Source of the DNA: Botrytis cinerea B05.10
Lineage: Eukaryota > Ascomycota > Leotiomycetes > Helotiales > Sclerotiniaceae
NCBI RefSeq assembly: GCF_000143535.2
Contig: NC_037325.1
Location: 186,001 to 250,000 of the forward strand
Direction of reading: 5' to 3'
DNA length: 64,000 nucleotides
The notes below the pieces were generated by a model, which did not search any database, had not been told where the DNA came from, and was given only the letters and a program-made list of their open reading frames with translations. Positions 23,916-35,708 of the stretch are shown here, in pieces; the stretch's first letter is position 1, and every line of letters begins with the position of its first letter. Made by a program: the position numbers and the translations under genes.

Positions 23916-24833
23916 CTCATATAAGAAAGGAGACGAATACTAAATACTAAATACTAAATACATTTATATAAAAGAAGAAGAAAAATATTGATATCGATAT
24001 CGACATCTAAATCTAAATCTAAATCTAAATCTTTACATACTAGATAGATATATAGATGACAAATAATTTCTTATGAGTTTAGGTTTGCGTGAGATATAGA
24101 TATATAGATAGAATGGGACTTGCTTGTGTGAATTCTTATTATTATTAAGTTATATTTATTCTAGAGAGTTGGTTAGTTAGCTAGGTATGAATGAATAAAT
24201 GAGTAAAGGAGATAGTTTTTTGTTTTTGTGCTTACTCGAGTATAGTCATAAGAAATAAAGACTTTTTTATATAAAGTGTAAAGTTGTTTATTATCTTTAT
24301 AATAATAGAAGTTGTATTTATCCAAATAAAGAAGAAAGAAAGAGATGATACTGGATGAAAATGATATTAGAGGAGAATAAATGAGATTACATAAACACGA
24401 TGAATGGCTTTAATTCAATGACTATTATATCAAAACCGTGAGAGAATACGAAAGAGACTAGTTCTTTTCAGTAGACTTTATATAAGATCTACTATTCCCT
24501 ATATGTAGCGAGCTCTTTCAATAGCATAAAATTAGATATATAGGATCTATACAATCGTGAGTAATCCGTCTTTCATATCCTACTCATATAAATACTTTAT
24601 TTATATAATGTTGAAACGATATAGTACATGCACCTTATGTGTATATATAATATCTTCCTCTTTAGGATTTAGATTTAGATCACTACAGCAATTCTACATA
24701 GTCAATAAATAATACATGCATTTCACTAGCTTATTACTTCCTTGATCGTGAACGTGTAATAATATTTAAACTAGAATAAACTTGAAATCTACTTGAAAGA
24801 TTATACACTCGTCATGATGAAATAGTAAAGAAC

Positions 24834-25046
24834 CACCAGTGGGTGCACAGACTCACGGGACAGTACAAAAATCAACTTGTAAATATCTTTTGATATATTG
24901 AATCATTTATTTTAAAAATTGTTGTAGTTCTTGAATAAAGATAAAATAATCAAAATACAAAATTTGATATCAAACAATTGAAGAATGAATTTATGAAAAA
25001 TATTGAAAATTTGGAAGTGTCCCGTGAGTCTGTGCACCCACTGGTG
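24834..25046. mobile_element. MITE-like element with 29-bp perfect terminal inverted repeats
   Basis: The left end (24834-24862) begins CACCAGTGGGTGCACAGACT, and the right end (25018-25046) is its exact reverse complement over 29 bp. The 155-bp interior is strongly AT-rich and has no coding capacity. The element is flanked by AAC on both sides (24831-24833 and 25047-25049). The terminal similarity extends imperfectly outward to an ATAGTA motif on both sides, so a TA target duplication with a longer, gapped TIR is also possible. Size, non-coding interior and long TIRs fit a nonautonomous class II transposon (Tc1/mariner/pogo-type is plausible; family not determined). Confidence 0.75.
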
Positions 25047-26247
25047 AACTACTATATATAATATTCGAGTCTCAATCCTGTTGCATTCAGTCGAAGAATC
25101 TCGACAAATGTAAATGTTTGCGAAATCACTAGTTCGTCTTATTGTAATTTCTCTCCCCCCCCCTTTAACGATTACTAAAGGTCGCTTATATATTTATTTG
25201 AGTGAGCATTAAGGACCAAGTGTTTAGGGTCATATATGATATAATAATACGTAATTCATATCTGACCCGGTTCGTGATTGTTTACATGATAAGGATACGA
25301 ATGACGTAGCACCTACGATTATAGGTCTTAAATGTCAATATCATATTCCGTCTAAAGAGCTAGCTATGTATAGGAAATAGTAGTCCTTGTATACAGGCTA
25401 CCTAAAAGTGCTCGTCTGTTTCGTATTTATTTAGGGCTATAATACAGTAGCCCTTGAATAGAATTTTGTACACTGCGTTCACACAGTGATGATCATGAAA
25501 TGGTATTGTAAGAATAAATGTGTTCATAGCGATATATAAATAGATATTTATACACCTGTATCTCCCATTGTAGATATATCCGAAACGTCCGACCGAAACA
25601 TATCTCCGGGGATACATGTGATTCCCGAGACAAAACAAGAAAATCATATCCTAACCCGTACGCCCCAATCGGAGAATTTTATAGACATTCAATCAATCAA
25701 TGTTTGAAATTTTTGAAACCGCTTGATTGTTCGCGAAATCACCGCAGATGCACCTAGAGGTCTAAATTTCGTGAAGATCTCAAGCTACACTAGTAGCTTT
25801 CATCACGTACGTTGTAGCTCCATCTTCAAAGCGCCGTTGATAAACTTTCGGAAAATATTCAATGTGTACCATGCGCTATGGGCCTGTGGCAAAGGGAAAA
25901 ATGACGCATGGTAGAGGTAACTTTCCGGTAGTGTCTGAGAACTCCATATCCAGCGTACTGGATCTGTTTGCTGTATGGGGAAATGTTTATTGTTCGTAAT
26001 TCGCGGTTTGTTGAGCTTGCCATCATGCGTTGGGCGCTGTGGCACATGCTTACATTAGAGCCAACGATAAACAAACAACGCAACCGGGGAGCCGGACTAG
26101 GGCGTCGGACAATCTCAAATCTCACCCTGATCAATCAGTCAAGTATTGGTTGTGGTGTCATATCAAATTAGTGTTATACTGCAATGAAGCGTATCATAAT
26201 CATATATTTTTTTAAAACCTCCCACAACTCATTTTCTCATCCACTAA

Positions 26248-27453
26248 CTAGGCACTTAACCAAGTGCCCCCCTTTATCCTCACATCACTCTCCCCTCTCT
26301 TCCTTATTATCTCTCTCTCGCTATCATTCTCGTAATCCTCTCCTGCAAATACCACTGGTCGTCCGTGATCGAACTGTTTACTAATCGTCGGCGCTGGACT
26401 ACTAACTGTTTCCTGCAACTCTAACGTTTGCATGTCATCGGCATCATCATGTTTGATGGAAATATCGGTCTGGATACCGATTTTGAGGGCCATCCGATTC
26501 TTGGATGGAAGATAGGTGTTTGGGAGAACGGAGACTTTAGCAATCAATTCGGCCATGCTCATTTCGATGTTGAGTTTGACAATGTAGGCGAGAGGGTGAA
26601 ATTGCATGTATCTGATTATTGTGTTAGTTGTGAATCTGCACGATAGATTACAAGGTGAAGGGGAAAGAGACGAGAGGTGCGGAACGCTTGGATGACTTAC
26701 ACAAAAGAGTTGTTCAAACTCATCATTCCGATAATCAACGCATCCATACTCAAGGAAAACACCACCAATACCGCATTAAACTTGATCAACGTCTTGTATT
26801 TTTGCAAGCCATTGCCGACAAGTTTGCTGTATACCGTTTTCATAAAGTAAAAGTTCAACATTGCATCCACCAGCAAGTAAATACTTTTTTCGCACCGATC
26901 CCAGACATCATTGAGGTGAACGTATCTTTCTGAAATTTGTAGCCTGGCCGGAATCCAAATGCAGTAAACCGAAATGTTGATAAGTGTGATGAGCACCGCG
27001 ACGGCGATTTTGAGATGAACGGCTTTCTCTTTGACAGTGAAGAGAATGCTGATTCGATTTACTATAATCTGGAGAAGAAATTGAACTTGGAGTGCCCAGA
27101 GAGTGAGGATACAGAAAAAGAAAGCGAAACTATGTCATATTAGAGAGAGACAACAAGTTTCTTCGACGCTGGAAAATATACCTTGGTGGGACAAGAGTGG
27201 CATCATATAGATGAATCCAGCATATGATTGCGAAAGCCAAACACACGACGATTTCAGACCATATCATCACAACATATGGAGTATGAACTCGAGTGATTCC
27301 ATAGCGTTGTCGAACTCGTCTTGTTTGTCTATATGCCGTCCATGTTGTTAACCATCCAAAACCAAGAGTCCACCCAAAAGCAATTGATGCGATAGCTAAG
27401 TCTGCACTTGTCGTAGGTTGAGGCACATAGTTTGGAGATAGTAATGTGATCAT
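26248..27453 (-). CDS. Fungal multi-pass (about 7 TM) membrane protein of unrecognised family
   Basis: The exons on the minus strand are 27182-27453, 26701-27129 and 26611-26248, giving 354 aa. Both introns are phase 2 with good signals: donors GTATAT and GTAAGT, and acceptors TAG and CAG (the second after CTAAC). About seven hydrophobic segments are visible, for example ASIAFGWTLGFGWLTTW, IWSEIVVCLAFAIICWI, FAFFFCILTLWALQVQFLL, IAVAVLITLINISVYCIW and FNAVLVVFSLSMDALIIGM. The C-terminal 70 residues are hydrophilic and probably cytoplasmic. The layout resembles the many fungal integral membrane proteins related to Pth11/rhodopsin-like groups, but I see no CFEM domain or retinal Lys motif and assign no function. 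It lies next to the unresolved region 28084-29074, which also shows membrane-type segments. Confidence 0.75.
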
Positions 27454-28083
27454 GGTAATGATTGATGTTGTGAAGCTTTCACCGAAGCTGGACCATCTCT
27501 AGGTGGAGCTCAATGCAATAATGCAACCAAATGAACGCCTATACCGAAGGAATAATGGAGAATCGGAAGGAGATAATGACAGTAATATAATAGGATTATC
27601 TCAGGGTAACAGACGTCGTTTGTGAATCGTGATGTAAAGTCTAAGACTACTTTGTATATAGTTCTTGTATCGAAGTAAAAGTTTCTTTAAGATCGATTCA
27701 GGGACCGTCTGTCAGAAGAAACCAGTTAAAACTCTACTACAAGCAGCAATCACTTCGTTTCTGGTTCCTGGGTGTATGCTATACCCATGAAGAGTTTTAT
27801 GAAACAGGGGTCACGATGAAGCGGCGCTCTGGGCCTCGATTTAAAGTTCGCCTCGAGGAATATCCAGATCTCAGGATTTGGATTCTTTCATTATTCCACT
27901 TCTGCCATCCCGCTGCCATACGAGTTTTCGTTTCCACTGCATTGGGTAGCCCCCTTTTTTTTATGTAGGGATTTCCCCGAAGGTCGATCCCCCGGGAAAT
28001 TCAACAGGGAATTTTGAGAACATGTCCACTTCAATCCTAGAATTTTAGTTAGCGATTGAGGATTCGTTCATCTAAAAGACAGG
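27454..28083. other. Intergenic spacer
   Basis: A 630-bp region upstream of the multi-pass membrane protein gene. It includes a CCCCC-T8 tract (27951-27964). No coding signal is seen; it probably contains that gene's promoter. Confidence 0.4.
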
Positions 28084-29074
28084 CTATCCCAAGAAATCAA
28101 TTCTTTCAATTCCCTCCCAATCGCCCATGCGGCGTTGATCGTCGAGTGTCTTAACACTCATGGACCGTTTTATGTAAAGAACCAATTTGCCATTTTCCAG
28201 CATTTCCTCGGGCAGGGCTAGTGAACTGACTGCCTGTCGCTCCGCAATTTCTCGAGCATTAATTAATTGGCGATTCCTAGTTGTCTGGTACCAACAAGCG
28301 AGCTGGTTCCAAACAAGGCTGAATGACCTTCCGAGACGTTCTAGGAACAACCTCTTGCAAGTTACATGTTTCAATGCTACCGTTGTGCTAAGGGAAGTTG
28401 TGAATTGAACGGCCGGTTCTCGTATAAGTCAAGGATGTCTGCTTGGTCGCATTGATTATGGCTTAGCGTATGTGTCGGAGAAATTTTCTGGTTTGCCAAG
28501 AGATCAAACTTGGGCAGTAAGTGGGCTGGTAGACGCCATGACCTCCAGGCCCACACATTGATGTATTTCGCATATTAAATATGTTGCTTGCTACTTGAAA
28601 GATGGATGGAGATTCAATACTCGAACTCTTGAATAATATCGAAATATCGATGAAAATCTTTTGACCTCCACTCTATTCCACCATGACCACAAGCGGAGAT
28701 CTGGATTGACATTGAGCGTAGATCAGATGAAGGCTAAGTATTTTGGGCGATCTAAGCCTGTCAATTGGATCCATCCAATAAAGTATAATTCGGTAGTAAG
28801 TACAGGCATGATGCTACTTGTACAATCATGCAGACGTTAACTAGTGTTACGAGACCGCACACATATTTCGTAGATTTCAAAGCAGGATCTATCTCAAGGA
28901 CTCTACATAATGCCTTCGAGTGGCAATTCACCGCGCGTTGACCGACTGAGTGAAATTGTTTCATTCCTACATTTCAACTGAGTCTTCTTCGCTCCTCACT
29001 CGTCGGCACAAACAAACATATTTAGACGGAAACGTACCTTCCTCTCCATCCGATGAAAAGAAGTCAACAGCCAT
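28084..29074 (-). other. Possible multi-exon gene or gene remnant, structure unresolved
   Basis: Several protein-like open stretches lie in different frames on the minus strand. An ATG at 29074 begins MAVDFFSSDGEEG next to a GTACGT donor. A frame at 28964-28761 contains a hydrophobic helix (VCGLVTLVNVCMIVQVASCL). A frame at about 28580-28380 reads YINVWAWRSWRLPAHLLPK. A frame ending at 28084 reads FTTSLSTTVALKHVTCKRL and then a charged tail. I could not join them with convincing GT-AG introns. It could be a real gene with several short exons or a decayed paralogue of the neighbouring membrane protein. No function is assigned. Confidence 0.25.
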
Positions 29075-30531
29075 CGCGATGAGAGTCTTTCTTGATAACA
29101 CAAATAGTGTATAGATTGTGAAGTAACCCTTCAACCTTGTACTTGCTGCCGCTCTATATATCTACGGACAATTAAATCGTGCTGGATATTTGTCGTTCCT
29201 CGGTTTTCATTTGAGCCAACAATAGAAGAGAGCCGAGTTAGAAGCGGAGCTAGCTGGGAAACCAGAATAGCCGAAGTGATCCAGCCGCCCCAATGACGCT
29301 ACCGGACGGCACACAACGTGGACTCCACACTGTTCCAAGGCACCTCAAATTCTAATGTAAGAAGACTTTGTGCCAAGCATTTTGATATTTGGTGGCACAA
29401 TTCCACCGAGTATTTGTTGGCATATAAATTGCGAGTTGAGTACTTGAAGAAAGCTTGGAGCATAATTCTAATCTTAAAGTCCTTCATTTCACGAACCTAG
29501 ATGGTGGATATCGATTTTGACATGTCCCGTAGCTCAACCTTAAATATAAGGTTTGAGTCTCAACCATGTCCGGATCTCAATGATGTCCGGGTAGACCGTA
29601 ACAAGTCAAAAGTTGAGGAGAGAAATTTTACGAATTGGGGTATCCTGGGCAACATTGTTGCATGCAATGTAAGTTTCGCCAACTATGACATATACAGATC
29701 TTATATGGAGTGTTTTAAGGGCAATGCTACAATGTCGATGCTACAGTACTCGTCAAATTAAGAATTAACGACCAGAATTGGCTTAGGGCCGGAGTTCTCC
29801 ATCAAAATCTAGACTTCTCAATGTACGAAAGCACATTTTGCAACCTCTGATTTGAATTTCGATATTCTCGTTGTATTGGCAGGAAATATCGAAGAATAAC
29901 GCAGTCCTCGATTGTTTTGTGTATAATTGGAATTGCAACTTTCCTCGGCTTTTAGGACGCAAATGTCGACATTCGTTCACAATATTGGAGCCCATTCTCT
30001 CGCGGAGTTTCTAGGCATCTCGCACTGCTCAAATCAAATATGGATGGGAATTTATAGTAAACACCCTTCAAAACGTTCTATCCTGTTACTTGATGCGCAA
30101 TGTACTTGAACTTGGAACTGCTATCATTTTTTCGTCTATACCTTCATAATTCCAGATCGTCAAATTTAATTCAGTGACTTGAGATTAATCATCCCGTTTC
30201 TTTGATTGCATGCCTGTCTACACGAACCTCCACTTTTGTCGTGGGAAGATATAAGTGGTTTATCGTAGAATTAACTTTGATATTCTGACATCCTGCCACT
30301 TTCCCTGTGCCGTTTTCATATCCCAGGACTATTGGACATTGGGCCGAGATTCTTGTCTTTTATTCGTCTTTATTGATCCAATCATTCCCTACAGAAGACA
30401 CCCAAATCACTCAAACTTGTCAATCTCATTCGAGCTAACTGTTTGAGACTCAATTGATATATATGTGTGAGTAATCAAAACATCCATATTTCTCACTGCT
30501 GCCGTGGATATGGCTCATCCCACCTGACCAT
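29075..30531. other. Intergenic spacer, no gene recognised
   Basis: Scattered frames of 60-86 codons on both strands, all without motifs, splice neighbours or sustained coding character. Confidence 0.4.
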
Positions 30532-31837
30532 TCACCAAACCAGTCTGTTCTTCTCAAATCTAGTCACTAATGGGAAATAGAATGTAGAGGAAAACTCATC
30601 TACATTTAAAATCCCAACTCTCCTCTCTATCAAAATTCCTGAAACATAATCTCTTAATTTTGCAGGCCAAGAAGGAGTGTTCCAGTATCTGGCTTTCAAA
30701 CCCTTGTCACTTGCTGCGCTAACTTGTTCGCTGATTTTATCTAGCTGTGTTGAACTGAACTTCCATAGCCACGGTCTACCGATAGCTTTTGACATCGAAA
30801 CACTGGCATAATAGGAGTTTGTGTTGTTGTAGAGAGAGTTTTCAATGTCATCTAAAGGAGCATCGAAAAATATATCGCGGCAGGTTGTATTCAAAACCAG
30901 AAGGTCGAAAGGAGCGTTTCCAGAAGCGATAACTATAATTGGGGCCCAAGTAATTCCACTCGAGTTGTTCCAATGGGTAAGCCAATTCTTGGCTCGGAGT
31001 TGTTCAAGCTGTTGATTTACATGGGGCCACAGATCACTACCATCAGATTTGAAATCTAGGAAAAGTACAAAAGTAGTATTTGGACTGGATTGAAAGATGC
31101 CTTTCCAGTTATCTCCATCCGAACGGGTGGAGCTGTTGTTAACATTCTCAAGGATGGTAAATAAAGGTTCAATATATAGGCTTTGAAGTGTGCGGTCTTG
31201 TACCAGCGACCGTGAAGAATGGCCTACTAAAAGGTCTTCGTTCCCAGGTTTTGTTGGAAGATATATGTCTGCTTCTACACTAGTGCATCCAGCAGCCATA
31301 GCTTCGAAAAGTGGGACAGTACGCCAATAATCGTTGTGTGAATGGCATGCTATTGGTGTGATACCTTCGGTAAAATCTAGATTCCAAGGAGAAAGCATGC
31401 TGACGGAATCTTCGGGCTTCCGCCAATCATCTACTATGGAACTGACTTTATTCGAGGGAACCTGAGGTCTATGTCGATGAGGTACGGTCAGAAGTAGAGA
31501 TAACCATATACTAAGAGGAAGATAATTAGAACTTGCAGTCTCCAAGGAACAGAAAAGCTGGGCGAAAATACTTACAAGGTAGCGGTAATTCCGAGTACAA
31601 TGATAATACCAATGATGCTAAGCCAGCGTCTTCTTAGACCACCTTTATCATGATTGTGTTGCCTTTTTTCTTTTCCATTACCACGGAGGAGGCCTTTCCA
31701 ACTGTCATTTCGGTGGCTAACGCTACCATCGGATGAATATGAAGAGCGCTCTTCATTTTTTTCAAGCTCTGAACTTATTAGTTGTCGTAATTACTCTCAT
31801 TTTCACTACTATACACACCGAATGGGGGATTTGCCAT
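30532..31837 (-). CDS. AIM6: AIM6-like PLC-type phosphodiesterase, membrane anchored
   Basis: The exons on the minus strand are 31819-31837 (19 nt), 31576-31768 and 30532-31510, giving 396 aa. Joining them replaces the intron-derived start of the long frame with a coherent N-terminus (MANPPFELEKNEERSSYSSD). A hydrophilic region follows, then RRRWLSIIGIIIVLGITATF, which begins a hydrophobic region at about residues 50-80 acting as a signal anchor. The catalytic-type motif HSHNDY (His127, His129, Asp131) and SVEADIYL follow, as in the PLC-like phosphodiesterase superfamily and in yeast Aim6. Several NxS/T sites (VNNSST, NTTF, WNNSSG) suggest a lumenal or extracellular domain. In yeast, Aim6 is known mainly from a screen for altered mitochondrial inheritance; the enzyme activity is inferred from the fold. 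Branch and donor signals are good for both introns (49 and 65 nt). Confidence 0.85.
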
Positions 31838-33147
31838 ATCGCTATCTCAATCGTCAAATATTCTCAGCGACGCTAATGTAAAGCCGCAACCAAGATTTTA
31901 TCAAAGAAGATTTATGTGAAAATGTGCTCTGAAGTTCATGAAATATATCAATGTAAAGAAAAAAATTCTCTAAAACATCAATGATGACGAATTCCTAGGA
32001 AAAGAAGGGATATATCTTGCAAGCGCCTCATGTTCTTCCCCAAGGTATCAGAATTAGAAACACAGCTTTTCATAATCTTTGACATTGTCCCTCTTGATGA
32101 TAGTGTCACACTGAAATAGGATCTACGTAGTCCATGAAATTCCTGTAGGATTTATCATCTCATTCTAATCATCAGCTGTAAAGACTTGTCAAACATAAGC
32201 CAAAATGTCGGATTTGTTGAAGGACGTTAAGATATGCTTATGAGGTACAAAATCGAAAACCGGACCCAAGAGCTCTGTTTGAAACAATAAGTAAGCTTAT
32301 GAGAACCACATATGTTGTGTATCATAGAAGTCTGACCACCCTCATCGAATCAACTTCAACATGAATCTTGGCTTTGGGGTGTTTTTTAATTCTATTAATT
32401 GGGGTGGCAGTCTGCCTTATGGTGTAAACATTACCCGTTTAATTATTCAAAACTCTGGCTCAGCCTTGAATCCCTCTACGTATGTCGTGCGACCTTGACT
32501 GGCTCACTCGCTGTCAGGAATTTCGGGTAACACTCGCTTAAACAATGTTAACCGAACTGAGAGGCTGAAACGGGATTTATGTTGAAGTACCGTGTGATGA
32601 TTGATCGATGAATCAAATGTATAGACGTCCATAGATGTAAAAATGAGCAGTAATTCAGATTCAGAAGATTTATATCACAATTTGCCATCAGTACAGTAAA
32701 TAATAGTTCGATATATGTAACTAGATGTTCTTGTAGTTGATAAATGTCTCTGGATAGAATTTAGGTCGCCATAACTACGGCAACATTGAATTAAGCATGA
32801 AGTAAGTACCATACAACGGTACGTAATTACTTATTCCTGTTACGAAACTCTTGCGAACAGCAACAAGAAATCCGAAAGCGATACGGTAAAACATAAATGG
32901 GAGTTCAAGACCAAGACTTATGTGTAAATGTGTTGAAGCAATTGAATTGAAGTCAAGATAGTTGATACATAAACGAGCAGCCATAAAAATAAATCAAAGT
33001 CTATATTGAAACCACAAAACCTGTTGGTGGCCACCTCAAAGAAACCTTAAATGCCGTAACACACTGTCTTTTCCTCCATTCTACCCCGGCAGATCGAAAC
33101 GGACCAATTCTACCGATTAAAAACCCCTAAAGTATATCCGTAAGCTT
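31838..33147. other. Intergenic spacer
   Basis: About 1.3 kb between the AIM6-like start and the end of the small secreted protein gene. No coding signal stands out; it must contain the AIM6-like promoter and the 3' end of the neighbouring gene. Confidence 0.4.
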
Positions 33148-33621
33148 TTAAGCCTCCCATTCGATAGCAACTGCTCTCTTAACCATGTCCTCATCAGCCA
33201 AGTCCTCATCAACCTCGTCTCTTTTGCTAGCAGGTGCACCAGTTCCAGTGCAATAATCATCATTCTTATCACCACCAACGCAACCAGCGGCGCAGAATTC
33301 GAGGAGCTTAATATCCCCGTGTTCGATACAAGCCCAAAGGGACTGCTTTACATACAGGTCTGAGGTGGGAAGGTTGTTTGCAAGTAGGTTGGTGTTTATC
33401 TTGGTGATGTAGTCGCCTGTTTTAAAAAGTGTTAGTGTGAACAATTTGATTTCTTGGACTGGAGATGATTTTGTATCGATAGATGATACTGGAAATTCTC
33501 ACTGACCTCTTTTGAGAAGGTAGGTGCCACAGTAGATACCACCGCTCTTGCAGCTCTTAGCAGCGACAATGCTAGAGAGTGCGGAGGCAAGGACGATAGC
33601 GATAGTAGATAATTGAACCAT
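33148..33621 (-). CDS. Small secreted cysteine-rich protein
   Basis: Two exons, 33507-33621 and 33148-33416 (phase-1 intron of 90 nt; donor GTCAGT, acceptor ACAG), give 127 aa. The N-terminus is a typical signal peptide (MVQLSTIAIVLASALSSIVA), with cleavage likely after AA. The mature part has exactly six cysteines (SCKSGGIYC, WACIE, EFCAAGC, DYC), which could form three disulfides. A hydrophilic, acidic tail follows with two dibasic KR sites (SKRDE, MVKRAV) suitable for Kex2 processing. The length and features match fungal small secreted or candidate-effector proteins. The biological role is unknown and no enzyme motif is present. TATATAT elements at 33750-33757, about 130 bp upstream of the ATG, could serve as a TATA box. 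Confidence 0.82.
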
Positions 33622-35708
33622 ATTGAAGGTGGTGTTTGGAATGAAGATTGATTGTTGAAGTTTGTATTTTGTGTTGTATTTGTAAAAGAAATGTTGTTAT
33701 CGTTGATGATGAGATTAGAAATTGACCAGTAGTGAAAGAACGTCCCTTATATATATCTCTTTAATGTAGTCGTCAAGCGTAGATCTAGGTGAAGAAGATG
33801 ATTTTTAAGCCTCTATATTCAGAAACACAACAAAACTGGCTTGAATCCTATGAATGGCTCATCACTCACCGGAGCATCAAATGAAACTTGCAACTATCAG
33901 TTCACCTTGGCAATGATAGAAGTGATATTACATCAACGTGATTGTATCCCAGGAATGATATGCTCTTGCCGCCTCAAAGGATTTACTGAAGTCTATAAGG
34001 GTGGAAACAGTAACACTTACAACCACGCACGTGGGTTGTATTTCATCTATCTGAGATCTTACAGTGATTTGGGTAGTGAGGCACAATTCAGCTATGGCGG
34101 ACACGATGGTGTTTCCGGCAGGCTTAGGTCATGATAGCTCAAGACATTTATATGACCCATAACAAATATTCTAGACCCTATTTCCATTTTCACTTGTTCA
34201 TTTCATTAATATCTTGACTCCAGAGTCTCGATATATCCCTTCTATGAACTTTTAATTGAAATTCTGATCAACGCAGAGTACAATATGGGAAACAAATTTC
34301 CCAAGTGGGGTTTCCTTCAACAAATCCAAATGGCATAGATACTTGTAGTATTACCACCGTAACTTCATCTGAAAATTATGTTTATCACATTTTTCTTTGA
34401 CGTATTTTACACTTAATGCGTTGCGGCACTGCTATTCTTCTTTAAATCTGTCCCACATGATGGATCCCTCACGAGTGTACAGTTCTTCTTCGATTTTGAC
34501 ATTTGGATTTCAATTTTACCATGATTATATTGTTTCGAAACGAGGGCAAATACTCAGGAGTATTATCTTATGGCGTCTTATGCAGAGGCGTCAAATATGT
34601 CATCTTCAATCAGTACCTCAGAAGATATGCCGTGTCGTTTCAATAAGCACGATTCCTTTATTTTCCAACATATCCGAAATACTCCGTGAGGCCTTGGCGT
34701 AAGCCGTTCAAGGGACACTGCACGTCTTATCGTGGGACAATCTGTTGTGGTCAGCCGTCATTTTACACAGTGCGGCGTGAATGACTATTTGCATCTACTC
34801 GGTAAGCTTAAATGGCGTCATGATTTACAGCCTTCACAATCTTAAGAACTGTCAAAAGTAGCATTGAGCTGTGCCTCATGTCTTGAATCCATCGAATATT
34901 GTAGATATGAAACTAGGAAGTAGCTTTGCAGAAGTTAGTCGACACTGAAACTTAAAGGCGCTTGTAGAGCGTTTGTGATTTGAAGCTTAAATTATACGTC
35001 AAGATCGACGGACTATCTATATAGAACTTTGTTGCCGAATTCATTCAATGTTAGTCGAATACTCCCCCAAATACAAAGCACGTTTTCATTTTCGCATCAG
35101 AATCAAAGAACACATAAATCTAATCTAAATCAATTTAATTTAATTTATACAATCTATATATTATCACCCAGAATATGAACGAATTAAACAAACTGACCAA
35201 TAACAAATCTCCCCAAGTTTAGGAAAAAATGACCTCCTGAGTCGGAGAAAATAGACAATTCCACGTGACCTGTGAGAATTCACGGAAACAGGGGGGTTGA
35301 TCTGCACAAGGTAAGATCTTATTTTACCGATATCTTTCATCGAATCGTACAAAGACTAAACTACATCTAGATGGCAGTCATCTAAAACTCATGACATAAT
35401 CTGACGGAAGATCAACCAAAAATTGTCTTCAAGTCAAGTGTTGCCTACATTCTATTGGTCATCGTAGTTAATGTGCTTCATCACGAAATTCTCTTTGGCA
35501 CTTCATGAACGAGATTCAGATTAGTACGAGACATTATATGTTGCTTTCAATTGATTTCCGGCGCACTCCCACTATTCCACATCGTTCCAAGATGTATGAC
35601 CGTGGCTATAAAGGTTATGAGTCCGTCTCTACTTGATGGCCTCTCTCTTCCTATCTACTCGACATCTATTCACAATAGCACGCAACTACTTTTACTAAAA
35701 TTATAATT
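33622..35708. promoter_or_regulatory. Divergent spacer between secreted protein and secreted peptidase genes
   Basis: A 2.1-kb AT-rich gap between two divergently transcribed secretory genes. A TATATATC motif lies at 33750-33757 upstream of the small secreted protein. A plausible leader, rich in CT and lacking ATGs, lies at 35630-35700 before the peptidase. Short frames such as 33841-34134 and 34397-34702 lack recognisable features. Confidence 0.4.

Larger units (their letters stand above)
22781..26247. other. Gene-poor AT-rich spacer rich in simple repeats
   Basis: About 3.5 kb between the converging KCH1-like and multi-pass membrane protein genes. It contains TA/GT-rich microsatellites (23340-23420), a GATTG array (23545-23566), an 11-bp minisatellite, a (CT)15 run, TAAATAC and ATCTAA arrays (23938-24032) and the MITE-like element at 24834-25046. 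The open frames at 23532-23920 are translations of the minisatellite. No gene is supported. Confidence 0.6.

Noticed and set aside
23532..23920. Two overlapping minus-strand ORFs of 115-117 codons
   Set aside because: Their sequence is the translation of the 11-bp minisatellite and CT run, giving an HFTYTSHTLHI repeat.
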